This document shows positions 11,511-22,744 of a stretch of DNA of 64,000 nucleotides, piece after piece. The DNA is taken from positions 42,297,282 to 42,361,281 of the forward strand of contig OZ018409.1 in NCBI GenBank assembly GCA_963969595.1, read 5' to 3'. Both the position numbers and the translations under genes were made by a program. The notes below the pieces were generated by a model. That model saw nothing but the letters and a program-made list of their open reading frames with translations, was not told the DNA's origin and did no database searches. This DNA is from Neckera pumila. Taxonomy: Eukaryota > Streptophyta > Bryopsida > Hypnales > Neckeraceae. Position 1 is the first letter of the stretch; every line of letters starts with the position of its first letter.

Positions 11511-12440
11511 TTAACCCCTAAAGGACCAACATGCGTTTTTTGGCCGTATACAAATTTTGGGCAAGTACGTGTGACTAGAGATATCCATATTTAAGGCTGA
11601 AATTTTAATAGAAGGTGGGAGAAAGGAATATCTTCATGTGTACCAAGTTTCATGACATTTTGAAATACAAGTCAAAAGCTGTGACCCAATATGTTACTTT
11701 TTTTTGGAACTGGGCAGTTCGGGCAGATAAAAACAAATCATTTTTTCCCGAATTTTTTTTTGAAATTGGTTCTCTACATTTATATATTCTTAAAAGCTTT
11801 GTGTCATTCCATTTCAATCAATGAGTCAAAAGTTATGAGGTTTTTTAAAATTGCGGGCAGTTATGGATTCTATACTCTAAAAAAAACTTTAAAGTTGTTT
11901 ATTTAACTCAATTTTCAATATTTCTGGAAAAAAAAACACCTAGGATGTAGATTGATTATTGCAGCATTACAACCATTGGGATTGGCATTTTTAAATTCCA
12001 TGATTAAATTTTTAACAATTTAGTATTTTGAATCATTTTCTACTTCTTTCTACTTACTATTTTTTTCCTATATGTTGTACAGTTCCAAATGATGTGAAAA
12101 TTTTTAAGCATATAGACAACTTGTTTAGAAAATTGAATTCAAAGAAGCACCACCTTTATCGGCATTTTTTCATTGAAAAGTGAGCTTGCAAAATGCAGCT
12201 GCCTGTTTTTTCGCAAGATTGAAAAAATGGTTTTCAAGACTTTGAATGCTTATATCTTATGATCCACATGGTGGAGTTTTTTTTAATTTTTATCACATGT
12301 CTTCAAAATATCATACTATAAGATTCTATGGTTACATTTGTCAAAAATTGTTTTTTTCCAAAAATTTGGTAGTTGTATTAGAATTGGCAGTTTTGGAGCG
12401 TTTTTTGGTGATTACATAGTCATGAAACTTTAGGGGTTAA
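11511..12440. mobile_element. TTAA element (third subfamily), intact
   Basis: TTAACCCCTAAAGGACCAAC opens the element and 'aactttaggggttaa' closes it, with TTAA at 11511-11514 and 12437-12440. It aligns along its length with 9620-10803 except for that copy's MITE insertion. It is non-coding. Confidence 0.85.
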
Positions 12441-12504
12441 TCAATTACATCAAATTTTTCCTGACAGTTTTAGAGAACTTTGATAGAGATTCTCACTGGA
12501 ACCT

Positions 12505-12550
12505 TCCTAGGATTCCCTCTCCACCCCTCCTAGGATTCCCTCTCCACCCC
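12505..12550. repeat. 23 bp tandem duplication
   Basis: Two exact copies of a unit beginning tcctaggattccctctcc stand head to tail. Confidence 0.85.
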
Positions 12551-13036
12551 TCCTACCATGCTCTTTGATGTATAATAGATTCCATTTCAGTGTAAGTTAA
12601 TTAATCACATGGTTGTAGCTAGTGTCCAACATTTGGGGGTTAATTCACCATTTGAGACGTAAGGTATGCACTATACAAGGTCCATAGAGCACCTATTTAA
12701 GAGCTGAAAATTAATTTGGTGAGGTTAAACTTCTTCAAATAAATTTATATTAGTAAATCTTCCTTGAAAGACAAATGAAATTGGCATCTAACCCAAGCCG
12801 TTTCATAATTTTTGGAGCTTTGTGGAATTAGTTATGAATTTTTGAAGTTGAAATGCAGAGGTCACTAAAAAGCATCCACATCTTGAAATGTACACTACAT
12901 GTACATTGTCAGTGCAATGAGAAAGCCAAATTTACCTCTCCATTAGAGGACTCTTTTAGAGCCCAAGTGCTTTATGGACCTCCTACTTTATCTGGCTGTC
13001 CACTTGTATGATTTGAAGATGACAGGATGTGAATAA

Positions 13037-13900
13037 GGGCCTCTTCACACTATGGCTGTCCAAGTCGAGAGGCCGTGGGATTGAGAGTCCAAACTTTTGG
13101 TGAGAGTCCAAAGAAATGAGCAATAAATGATAGGTTTTGGAGCCTTTGGCCGGCCATAGTGTGAAGCCTCCAAAAGCCAAGCCCAAAGTCCAAACCTATA
13201 CCATATGTGTGACTTGTATCCTTCTCTCTCTCCATTTGTCCATCCAATTTCTGAAATTCCCTGTGAAGCCTCACTCATATGGCAAATTTTTCAAGCAAAA
13301 GCTAAAAAAACATGAGAAAGGGGTCATAAATGGCCTTGGAAAAAAAATCACAGCACATGCTCTCATCATCAAACTAGGAATATGAAGGGTATAAATGGAA
13401 TAAGAGGATGGCATTGGAACAAGAAGGGGGCATCCTATGCCAAAGGGAATGCAAAGTGAAGTAGGTTCATTGAATGCAAAGACTCCTCATTGTCATGGTG
13501 GAGACTAGGTTTCAAACCCCCATAACAAATAACAAATAACAAATAACAAATAACAAATAACAAATAACAAATAACAAAAGGAGAGGCAAGAAAGAAGAGA
13601 ACGGAGAAGCCTTTCTGTCTTGCAAAAAATAGTCCACAGAGATCTAGCGGCCGAGATCTTGTCAGTTTCTTATTTTTATGGAAAAAAAATTTTGAAAAAT
13701 TTGACGGACTCTTGAGGAGAGTCCGTCGCAATTTTCTGCCATGTAAGCATTTTGCTGCCATATAGGCAGTTTTGAGAGTGACGGACTTTGGATTGTGGCG
13801 GGTAGTGTGAAGGCTCAAGAGGCCAAACTTCAGGGTTTCTAAAATCTGATTGGTGGAAACCGACGGACTCTCGACCGACGGCCGTAGTGTGAAGTGGCCC
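13037..13900. mobile_element. Tourist/Harbinger-like MITE, copy 1
   Basis: The 864 bp element is bounded by GGGCCTCTTCACACTATGGC and, inverted, GGGCCACTTCACACTACGGC. It is flanked by a 3 bp duplication TAA (13034-13036 and 13901-13903). A 3 bp TWA duplication with GGGCC-type ends points to PIF/Harbinger. The interior contains a 7 bp microsatellite (13524-13578) and a short hairpin near 13703-13727. Open frames inside are shared with copy 2 but look non-coding. Confidence 0.85.
13524..13578. repeat. (AACAAAT)n microsatellite, about 8 units
   Basis: A heptanucleotide array lies inside the first Tourist-like MITE; the sister element has about 14 units. Confidence 0.9.
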
Positions 13901-14133
13901 TAACATTGCATTCATCCCATTTAAAAAAGATGATTTTTCTTGAGTTTGGGACCCAGAACAAGCCTGCCGAGATGAGATGATTCAAACTGCACATCATTTC
14001 CTTCTGAGAATCACTTAACAAAATCGAACATTCTTCTTCAGGAACTGTAACACCACCAATAGAAGAAGGAAAGAAGAATCTCATTTTCCTTCAACACTTT
14101 CTATCCACAGGGATTCATACCCAACATTCCATT

Positions 14134-14390
14134 TAAGGGCATATTCGTTACATTGAGACTTTTCGGAGTCTCATTTTTACCTTTGACTCAAAAATAAAAT
14201 GTTATAACTGTTCAATTTTAAGACTATTTGGTAAGTTGAGACTATAATATATTAATATATATAAAAACCTTTGATCTCCCAAAGGTTGTAGTCTCACCTT
14301 ATCGTTGACTCGACGATAAATCACTATAACAAGTTTAGGGTTGAAGTCTCAAAATGTGCAGATTGTCTCATTTTAACGAATAGGGCCTTA
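14134..14390. mobile_element. Small MITE with TATTCGTTA ends
   Basis: TAAGGGCATATTCGTTACAT at the left and, inverted, TAAGGCCCTATTCGTTAAAA at the right form terminal inverted repeats continuing into TGAGAC. The length is about 257 bp with no coding. The target duplication is ambiguous because the ends themselves begin with TAA/TTA. Confidence 0.65.
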
Positions 14391-15423
14391 TTTCCTTGTA
14401 CCATTTCAACATGCTGCTTTATTTTCCAGTTAACAAACTTCCACCGTCAAAGTTGAAGACATGTTGTTCTTACATGACAACATTCCCAGGTAGGGCCTCA
14501 GATAGAACTGGCTTTTGTAAAGATAAAATAGAATTTGTGATGGCCTTGGCACCTTGGCACCTTGGCATGGCCTTGGCACCTTTGACTTTGAATTTTATAT
14601 TTCATAATTTGGGAGACACCGTGAAAACCAATAAGAAATCATGTGGAGGTGAAAAAAATTGGTGAACAGTTATAAAAATGTGAAATTTTGTTGAGTGATC
14701 ATGCTCAGCAAAGTATTGGATTTGTCATGGAAAAAAAGAAGCTAATGTTAGTTCTCCTATTTGCTCCCACTATCAAGTGGGTTGTGATGTAGGGTCCCCA
14801 ATTCAAAGAGGCCCAAATTCTTCCTCAGGTTGGTCAACAGCAACAATTGTTCGAAGCTTAGTTACTGCAGTTGTGGTATCATTCAAATACATCACTGTCA
14901 TAACTTCAACTGAATTGAATTAGGGCCTCTTCACACTATGGCTGTCCAAGTCGAGAGGCCGTGGGATTGAGAGTCCAAACTTTTGGTGAGAGTCCAAAGA
15001 AATGAGTAATAAATGATAGGTTTTGGAGCCTTTGGCCGGCCATAGTGTGAAGCCTCCAAAGGCCAAGCCTCCAAAGGCCAAGCCCAAAGTCCAAGCCTAT
15101 ACCATATGTGTAACTTCTATCCTTCTCTCTCTCCATTTGTCCATCCAATTTCTGAAATTTCCTATGAAGCCTCACTCATATGGCAAATTTTTCAAGCAAA
15201 AGCTAAAAAAACATGAGAAAGGGGTCATAAATGGCCTTGGAAAAAAAATCACAACACATGCTCTCATCATCAAACTAGGAATATGAAGGGTATAAATGGA
15301 ATAAGAGGATGGCATTGGAACAAGAAGGGGGCATCCTATGCCAAAGGGAATGCAAAGTGAAGTAGGTTCATTGAATGCAAAGACTCCTCATTGTCATGGT
15401 GGAGACTAGGTTTCAAACCCCCA

Positions 15424-15522
15424 TAACAAATAACAAATAACAAATAACAAATAACAAATAACAAATAACAAATAACAAATAACAAATAACAAATAACAAA
15501 TAACAAATAACAAATAACAAAT
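15424..15522. repeat. (AACAAAT)n microsatellite, about 14 units
   Basis: This is the expanded counterpart of the array at 13524-13578. Confidence 0.9.
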
Positions 15523-15639
15523 AGAGAGATAACAAATAGAGAGGCAAGAAAGAAGAGAATGGAGAAGCAGTCCACAGAGATCTAGCGGCCGAGATCTTGT
15601 CAGTTTCTTATTTTTATGAAAAAAAAAATTCTAAAAAAT

Positions 15640-15713
15640 TCGACGGACTCTCGAGGAGAGTTTGGGTCCTGCAAAATGTAGGACCCAAACTCTCCTCGAG
15701 AGTCCGTCGGAAT
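15640..15713. repeat. Near-perfect hairpin inside MITE copy 2
   Basis: Arms of about 29 bp (containing GACGGACTCTCGAGGAGAGT and TTTGGGTCCT) are exact inverted copies around a 9 nt loop. Copy 1 has only a short hairpin with the same outer stem. Confidence 0.85.
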
Positions 15714-15881
15714 TTTCTGCCATGTAAGCATTTTGCTGCCATGTAGGCAGTTTTGAGAGCGACGGACTTTGGATTGTGGCGGGTAGTGTGAAGGCTTGAG
15801 AGGCCAAACTTTGGGGTTTCTGAAATTTGATTGGTGGAAACCGACGGACTCTCGACCGACGGCCATAGTGTGAAGTGGCCC

Positions 15882-17637
15882 TTAGTGTGTGCTTCAAACA
15901 CAAACACAACCCAATGCCTTCAAATAAGCTTAAACCACACAGAGCATCAGTGTGCCAGTGATGATTTTAGGTTTCCACTCAAAAGGAAAAAGCCTGCAAA
16001 ATGAAAGCAGTGCACAAATGATGCACAATTTGTTGTGTGCATTGAATAGTTTGACTTGATTAGTTGTCCAAGTCTTCCCATCTATTACTACCAAATTGCC
16101 GGCTTCTTTCTTCCCTAAGCTAATCGTGCTTAGGGACTGTGATAAGTTCATTCTCCTTTCTTTGCAAGATGAGAAGCTTCAATAATGGGTCCAACATTTG
16201 GAAAGCTAGGTCACAAGCAAGATAAAAGGCTAAATTTTGCTTCCAAATGTGCCAAATATTGGTACCAAACCATCAGGTTAGTGTCATACCGAACTCAACT
16301 TGGCATTGAACATTGCCTTGGTCTTGCGTCACTCCTCATCAGGCCAAGCCTAAGCTTCGAAGATTAGATGACAATCCTTCTCCTCATTCAAACCCCTTTG
16401 ATCAACCAAATAAGTACGACTGTGCTCAAAACTGTGCTGGAGCCCTCCCCAGAAGCCTCTCAAGGATGACCTAATCCACAATCCTCGTCTGAGGAGCAAA
16501 CTCCTCCAAAACACCCACCTGGACATGAATTGGGCCAAGCCATGCTTGAAATGAGATCAGGGCCTCCAACTTGAAAACAAATACGGGAGGACACCTTGGA
16601 CACCGCGCTCTCGGCCGGACTACAAATGCTTCAATGCCAAAACCAGGGCTCAGGAACTGCCATTCACTTGGTTGTACATTTCGAAGGCTCAACAACCACA
16701 AAGTTGCACAACAACAAAGTTACGACCAAAGTTGCGACTGGACAGCGATCCAAAATCGGCTACATGGGTCTCACCCAAAACTGTCAAGGCCGAGTCAGCC
16801 ATAACCCATTGTCTTCTCAAGCTTGGCAATCCTCAAAAGCCAGAAATCCCAGACCAAAAAAACTCTCAGTTGGCAAGCTGCAATGGACTCCATTTATTGT
16901 TTGGCTGCATAGAGTTTGACTTGCAAATTGGAGGCCCTCTTAGCTTTTGACTTCAGTTTTATCTAGCATGTTCAGGTTATCAACAACTATAGCAGCTAGC
17001 ATTGTGGACTACATCTAGTCTATGTGGCAAAAATAAAGGTTATGCTAAAGGGAACATACGGAACCTTCAAGGACATGCGACTCAGATAAGTTCGAAGGAG
17101 AGATTGGTGAACATACCTGAAATGCACTTTGCCCCCACATCCAATATTTTCAGGAGACTTCCACCTCAAGCGTGGAGCCTTGCACGTTGACGCGGACTCC
17201 ATTATTTCGTTTTGCCGTAGACCTTCAGTTGAGTTCCCCAGTCGTAAGTAAGGAACTCTCCCCATTCCAGGATAAGAAAGATAAAGAGAAAGGGGACCGT
17301 CAACCTGCGCTTGTGCGGGTTACCGAGAAAGGGAAAGAAAAAGAAAGAGATGCAAACTGAAGTACCCTCTGGAGTTTTCTTTGGAAGCACTTCTTTTTTT
17401 CATAAAGAAGAAGAGAGGGGTAGTTGACGGTCCAAAGTTTGTATGGTCTAGAGTACATTAGAAACTTGATCTCAAACAGTTTGTGGTTGTTTGTGACTTT
17501 GAGCTACCTTAGAGTCATTCAGAAGTCACTGTTGTGTTATGACTGCTGTTTTTGAGGGGATTAGTAATTAATCATGCTCTGTGCACTATCCCCTCAAATT
17601 GATGCACCTGGAGTTTTAGAATCGTCACCAGGCTCAA
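15882..17637. other. Unassigned stretch, richer in GC
   Basis: Several open frames of 60-107 codons lie on both strands around 16350-17390. None has a recognisable domain. One (17172-17360, plus) ends in a lysine/glutamate-rich tail and could be a captured exon. No confident gene model can be drawn. Confidence 0.3.
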
Positions 17638-19459
17638 TTAATCCCTAAGAGGCCCAAGGCCTTTTTTCTGCCAAAAAACACTCAAAACCGCCATTTCTAT
17701 AGCAAAGAGTAAAAAAATTTAAATTTCTTTTTTCCACATCTAACCATAGGATCTTATACCTAACTAGAATGAGAATGTGTGGAATTTTTTTTAGAATATT
17801 TGATCGCATAGATTGCAAGATATCTGCATTTAAAGTAAAAAAACAAATTTTTCAGCACATTTCGGGTCTAGATTATTTGACTTTTAACTTTCTTAACTTT
17901 AATTTTTTGCACTATAGAGTTCTGATCTTTTAATCTTTATGGTGGAGAATTGAATTCAGACTCTAGGGGAAAAAAGAAAGTTAAAAAAAACTTAATTTTC
18001 ATGTTAAAAAATTGTTAAGTAGAAGTAGGTACAAGATAGAAGGAAAATCTAAATTATTAATCCCTAAAGGCACAAAGTCCCCTGAGGAGACACTTGGGAT
18101 TTTGGATAGGCTTGTGTGACCTCAAATTTTGACTTAATTTTTTGAAACTTTTTTTGAAGATAGGGTATCACATTAGCTTTCTAAAAATGTAATTTTTTTC
18201 AATTGGTACCTGGGAGCAGAAGTTATGCAACCCAAAGTCAAAAAAGCAACTCGCCGGGCAAAAAAATAAAATAAAAATTGAATTCAAAAAAAATAAATTC
18301 TCAAAGATTATGTTTTGGTCTACGTTTAAAGCTTTGATTCATTTTCTTTGGACTCAGAATGAGAAAGTTATGGACAACCTTGTTTTTCAAGCAATCTAAG
18401 CGTCTTCTTCAAAAACAACAACTTATAGAATTCATTTTTGGATGCAATTTTCAAAATTTTCCAATTTATCTTTGTTGAAAAGGTTAAATTTGTTTGCAAG
18501 AACAATCCCACCATTGGAATTATAGTATTTTGATTCCACCTAAGAGCTATTAACGATTTAGTATTTCAATTTTGGACCTACTTTTACTTAATAGTTTTTT
18601 TATATGTGAAAATCAAGTTTTGACATTTTGAAATTTTTTTCCTTGACTCTCAAATGTTCAACATGAAAAATTTTAACTTTATGGTGTATAGTGCAACAAA
18701 AATCTACAAATGGCCATCAAAGTCATCTGAAATTGCAAGCCACAGTTCAAAAAACTTCTTTTTCCAACTTCAAATGCTAACATCTTCCAATGCATACAGT
18801 CAAACTTCATGAAATTTTTACCACATGATTTACATCAATTGAAGTATAAGATCCTATGGTTAGATCCTAAAATTTTATTTTATTTTGGTTTCTTGAGTGA
18901 TCGCAGTAGAAATGGCAGTTTTAAGTGGTTTTGGACCCAGAAAATGCCATGGGCCTATAGAAGTTAATATCTCTAAAATAAAATTAAAATGCACTAACCC
19001 CAACGGTGACATTCTTGTAGTAAGAAAACAAAACGATGTGGATCTTTTTTTCTGAAAAAATATAAGAATTGCATTCAAATATGAATCTAACAAGTTATTT
19101 TTTCAAGAAGGTGCTCTAATTGCCCAAAAAAGAAGATTGTCCGTAACTTTTTCATAACCAATCCAAATGGAATTAATCAAAGCCCTCCAAATAGACAAAA
19201 AAAAAACTATGAGAAAAAAAATAAAAAATAAAAAATAAAATTCAAATTTTTGAATTTTTTTTGTTGTGCTCTTTCCGTAGTTTTGAGCTTAATATTTGGA
19301 CATAACTTTTGCTCCCAGGCAGTGATTGAAGAAAAACTATATTCCCATGAAGGTAATCAATTTTTCTATCTTCAAAAAAATTTCAAAAAATTGGGACAAA
19401 AATTCAGCCCATAGGTACTTGTCCGAAATCCAAAGGGACATAGGGCCTTTAGGGGTTAA
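17638..19459 (-). mobile_element. TTAA element (about 920 bp family), split by a second copy
   Basis: The left end is TTAATCCCTAAGAGGCCCAA and the right end is GGGCCTTTAGGGGTTAA. The insertion of 18056-18967 splits the element at a TTAAT site that is intact in the sister copy at about 4105. The net length is about 910 bp. It is non-coding. Confidence 0.8.
18056..18967 (+). mobile_element. TTAA element, inner copy
   Basis: It starts TTAATCCCTAAAGGCACAAA and ends GGGCCTATAGAAGTTAA. It is the same family as its host element but in the opposite orientation. TTAA is present at both junctions, and the flanking host sequence rejoins as '-aatctaaa..ttaatatct-', as in the uninterrupted copies. Confidence 0.85.
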
Positions 19460-19615
19460 AAGTAGACACAAAATATTCCTTCATTCTAAAATTCCCAATG
19501 TGAGAACAAAAACTGTGCTTTATTGTGTTGTTTTGAATCAAAATGTCATAAGTGGCTGCTTATAGTGAATGGAACATTTGAACAATGAGTCTATCAAGTG
19601 TTGTGGCATCTAGTA

Positions 19616-20273
19616 TTAATCCCTAAATGTCCAAGGCCTTTTTTGAGCTTCTTGGAATTTGTTTTAAATTGAACAAAAAGTCAAAAAAATTAATAAGTAT
19701 TATCAAGTGTTTTTTGAATTGTAACGGTACAAATTCAAACTAGACATGTTAGAGATTACATGAGAAAAGAAAACACAACAATATCACTTATGGATTAAAA
19801 GATTTTAATGTTTGTTATTGAGGGTGTTATAACTATGAAAGTTATTTGATGTCTTTCAATCCTCTTTTCACATGTTAAATCTAAAAAATTGGTCACCAAA
19901 AAAATACAAGCTTAAAGGGCATAATATGCATAACCCAATCAAAATATGGCTTTTTCAAAATCTATTGTACATGTTTTTTAAATGAATTTCTAAGGTGATT
20001 TTTTCTCCAAGATCTAGTGTATTTGAGGCTCATTTCCAAGAGCCCTCAATACTAGAAAATCAAGAGTTGCAATGGACACCCTTACACAATACCTTGAATA
20101 GAAAAATAATAATCATATATTTTCAAAATTGGATTTTTGATACTTCAAAAAGACTTCAAAAAGATTTTTTTTCAAAAATACAAACTATTAAAAATATTAG
20201 CTTGGTAAGGTGTTATTTTACTTCAAAGGTTTGCCAACACCAAAATTTGGTGCCTTGGTCATTTACAGGTTAA
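19616..20273. mobile_element. TTAA element (short subfamily), intact 658 bp
   Basis: The ends are TTAATCCCTAAATGTCCAAG and 'gccttggtcatttacaggttaa'-type, with TTAA at 19616-19619 and 20270-20273. It is an inverted relative of the interrupted element at 3363-4940. Confidence 0.75.
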
Positions 20274-20285
20274 TCCATACCTTAA

Positions 20286-20369
20286 GTTTGTTTGTTTGTT
20301 TGTTTGTTTGTTTGTTTGTTTGTTTGTTTGTTTGTTTGTTTGTTTGTTTGTTTGTTTTGTTTGTTTTGT
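20286..20369. repeat. (TTTG)n microsatellite
   Basis: About 20 tetranucleotide units follow the end of the TTAA element closely. Confidence 0.95.
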
Positions 20370-20409
20370 TACATTGAGATCTCCCGGACTGTGCGTCCCC
20401 CGGTAATAT

Positions 20410-20653
20410 GCTTGGTATTGTCGGAAAGCTCTCTGTGAAGACGGATGCATGGGCTTGGTTTCATGACATTTGGAGTTACAATGCGGAAGCTATTGATTTT
20501 TGAAGTATAAAAGTAAAAAATTTAAAAAATTACTTTTACTTTGATTTTGGTCGCGTTTTTGGTATAGTCAGAAAGCTCTTGGCAAGGAGGGGTGGACGGG
20601 CTTTGTTTTGTGGCGTTTGGAATAACGTTGTGAAAGATATTGAATTTCAAAGT
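20410..20653. repeat. Diverged tandem duplication, period about 145 bp
   Basis: Shared blocks ('ttggtat.gtc.gaaagctct', 'gggctt.gtttt.tg', 'tttggaat/agtta', 'gaa.gatattgaatttcaaagt'-like) occur in the same order in both halves. No coding function is recognised. Confidence 0.55.
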
Positions 20654-22404
20654 TTTCCTATGATTTTGGCTGTGGCAACGGCACAGGGCACACTAGTTTC
20701 TTTGAAATGAGACTATCTGAGTAATGTCTAAACCACCCCCTTCTTTTATAGGTGCAAAGGCCATGCCACCACCAATTCTATTTTATCTTTACAAATGCCC
20801 CTATCTGAGGTCCTAACTGGGAGTGTTGGCACACAAGAACAACATGTCTTCTACCTTGACGTGAAAGTTTGTTAACTGGAAAATAAAGCTAAACGGAGGT
20901 GGAACAAGGAACCAAAATGGAATGTTAGGTATAAGTCCCTGTGGATAGAAAGTGTTGAAGAAAAATGAGACAATTCTTTCCTTCTTCCAATGGTGGTGTT
21001 TTGTATAGGGCAATGCCCGAGGAGGAGGGGATTGCGGAAAAAAAAGTGTTGACAAGGAGGGCGGAGCCCGACAAGGAGGCGCTTTTTTTCCTGCAATCCC
21101 CGACGACGAAGGCGTTGCCCGATGTAAATCACGAGCAGGAAAGGATGAGAAATTGAGGATGAGAGTTGGAACCGGATGAAAACCCCGTAATGCTCAATTA
21201 CACAGTTTTATCCAAGTAATTGTGGATTGCAGTCGAGAACCACCCCACAAAATGAACGGGAGGAATCCTGGGAGTTGTTTACGGTACCTGAATAAGCTGA
21301 TGTTTCATTTCGTTAAACCATTCTCACAAGAAAATGACGTGTAACTTAGTCGGTTTAATCATCTCTTCTCATCAGGCTCGTCCGGGGTCCCATTTACATT
21401 TTGAAAACAGGAAGTTACCTGAGGGAGAGTATTGCAAATTCCATAAATTGTTCCTCAAGTAATTGAAAATGTAAATCCATTCTTTGGGAGCAGCAAAGAC
21501 CATAAAAAAATAATTTACATGTCAATACAGTAGAACCTCTCTAAACTAATCAGTCCCTGACCGGTTTCACGCTTACATGTAGAAGAAAACCTTATTTGGT
21601 CTTCCATATCAAGCAATCAATATGCCCATGAGATAAAGTATCTTGTACTAGCCTCAAAAAGTATCTGACTATGTTTTCACCAAAATTGCTCCAAAACTAT
21701 CATTTCTGATACAAGTACCAAATTTTAGAGAAAAAAAAGTTTTTGGACACATGTAATCTTAGGATCTTGAAGTACACTAGTTTGAAAAAGATGTGGAGAA
21801 AATTTCAGAAATTTCCACCATGTAGATTGCAAAATATTAGTGTTTGAATTGACAAATTAAATAAAAGGGGGAAAGGAATTAAATGCATACATCTACAAGA
21901 TTCAAAGTGGTACAAGTGAGAAACTACAAACGCCACAAACATGTCATAAAAATCCAAGTGGACTTAGATGATGCTTAAAGTTCTATGTATAAAATAACAT
22001 CAAGTTACAAAGGAAGGAAGCAATCTTCAAATAGAGGTTAGGAAAAATTTGAGGCCCGTAGAAGGCTGTTTGACTGCATGTAGTAATGCAATAACAACAA
22101 AATAAAATAAAGATTGGAGGCCCACGTGATCACCGATAGTGTCACATTAGACTGGCAATTTTTTAAAATTTGTTATTATTATTATTATTAGAAATTTAAT
22201 TTGCCTTGTAATTGCACCACGGCTGAAAGTCAAACGGACTTTTGCAAGGTTCAGATTTTATGTAACGGTGTCACAAAATTAGCATACAATTGTCAAAATT
22301 GAATTGTGAGTGCATTTGTTTATTTTGAATGAATTGATGGCATGAGAGACCTACAACATTCTGAAGCTTAGACAGCAATGCCTATCCATTAAAGAAAAAA
22401 AATC
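20654..22404. other. No recognisable gene
   Basis: This stretch includes a short GC-rich patch at 20960-21130, with a 63-codon plus frame of no known family, and a decayed fragment of the third TTAA subfamily at about 21640-21870 (inverted, matching 10590-10790). Confidence 0.4.
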
Positions 22405-22744
22405 AACCCTCTGGAGGGCTGCTCCACGGACCTTTTTAGTACTTTGAAATTTTATTTATTGGGTCAAAAAAATTCAATATTTCCACGCAGCTGAAATTGT
22501 AGTGACAGTGGCACTGAAACCTAGATTTACAAGTAAAAAAATAATAATAATAAATAAATAAAATAAAAAATAAAAAATAAACAAATGTTTTAAGCTTAAA
22601 AAAACATTTAAAAAAATTGCAAAGTTTGACTGCTTTGGCAAGCAATCATACACTCTGACTGCTCACCAGGGTTACTTTTCCAGGTTGATAGGTCAAGCTT
22701 GAAGTAGCTTGGCATGTCAATTTGGAGAGGCCCTCCAAAGGGCT
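22405..22744. mobile_element. MITE-like element with CTCTGGAGGGC ends
   Basis: The left end AACCCTCTGGAGGGC and the right end GGCCCTCCAAAGGGCT are inverted repeats. A diverged second copy is at 32501-32805 (shared 'gctccacgga', 'gataggtcaagc/gataggccatgc', 'gcttggaatg/ttggagagg'). It is non-coding. Confidence 0.6.

Larger units (their letters stand above)
14923..15881. mobile_element. Tourist/Harbinger-like MITE, copy 2
   Basis: The 959 bp element has the same ends as 13037-13900 and a TTA duplication at 14920-14922 and 15882-15884. It differs from copy 1 by a longer heptanucleotide array, a small internal duplication near 15055-15075, and a 68 bp hairpin at about 15643-15710. The high similarity between copies implies recent activity. 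Confidence 0.85.

Noticed and set aside
13508..13578. Regular spaced repeats considered as CRISPR
   Set aside because: They are a 7 bp microsatellite without spacers, in a plant nuclear context.
15336..15575. Minus-strand frame repeating LLFVICY
   Set aside because: It is produced by the AACAAAT microsatellite in the MITE.
20259..20450. Minus-strand frame with Asn/Lys/Gln/Thr repeat
   Set aside because: It is produced by the TTTG microsatellite.
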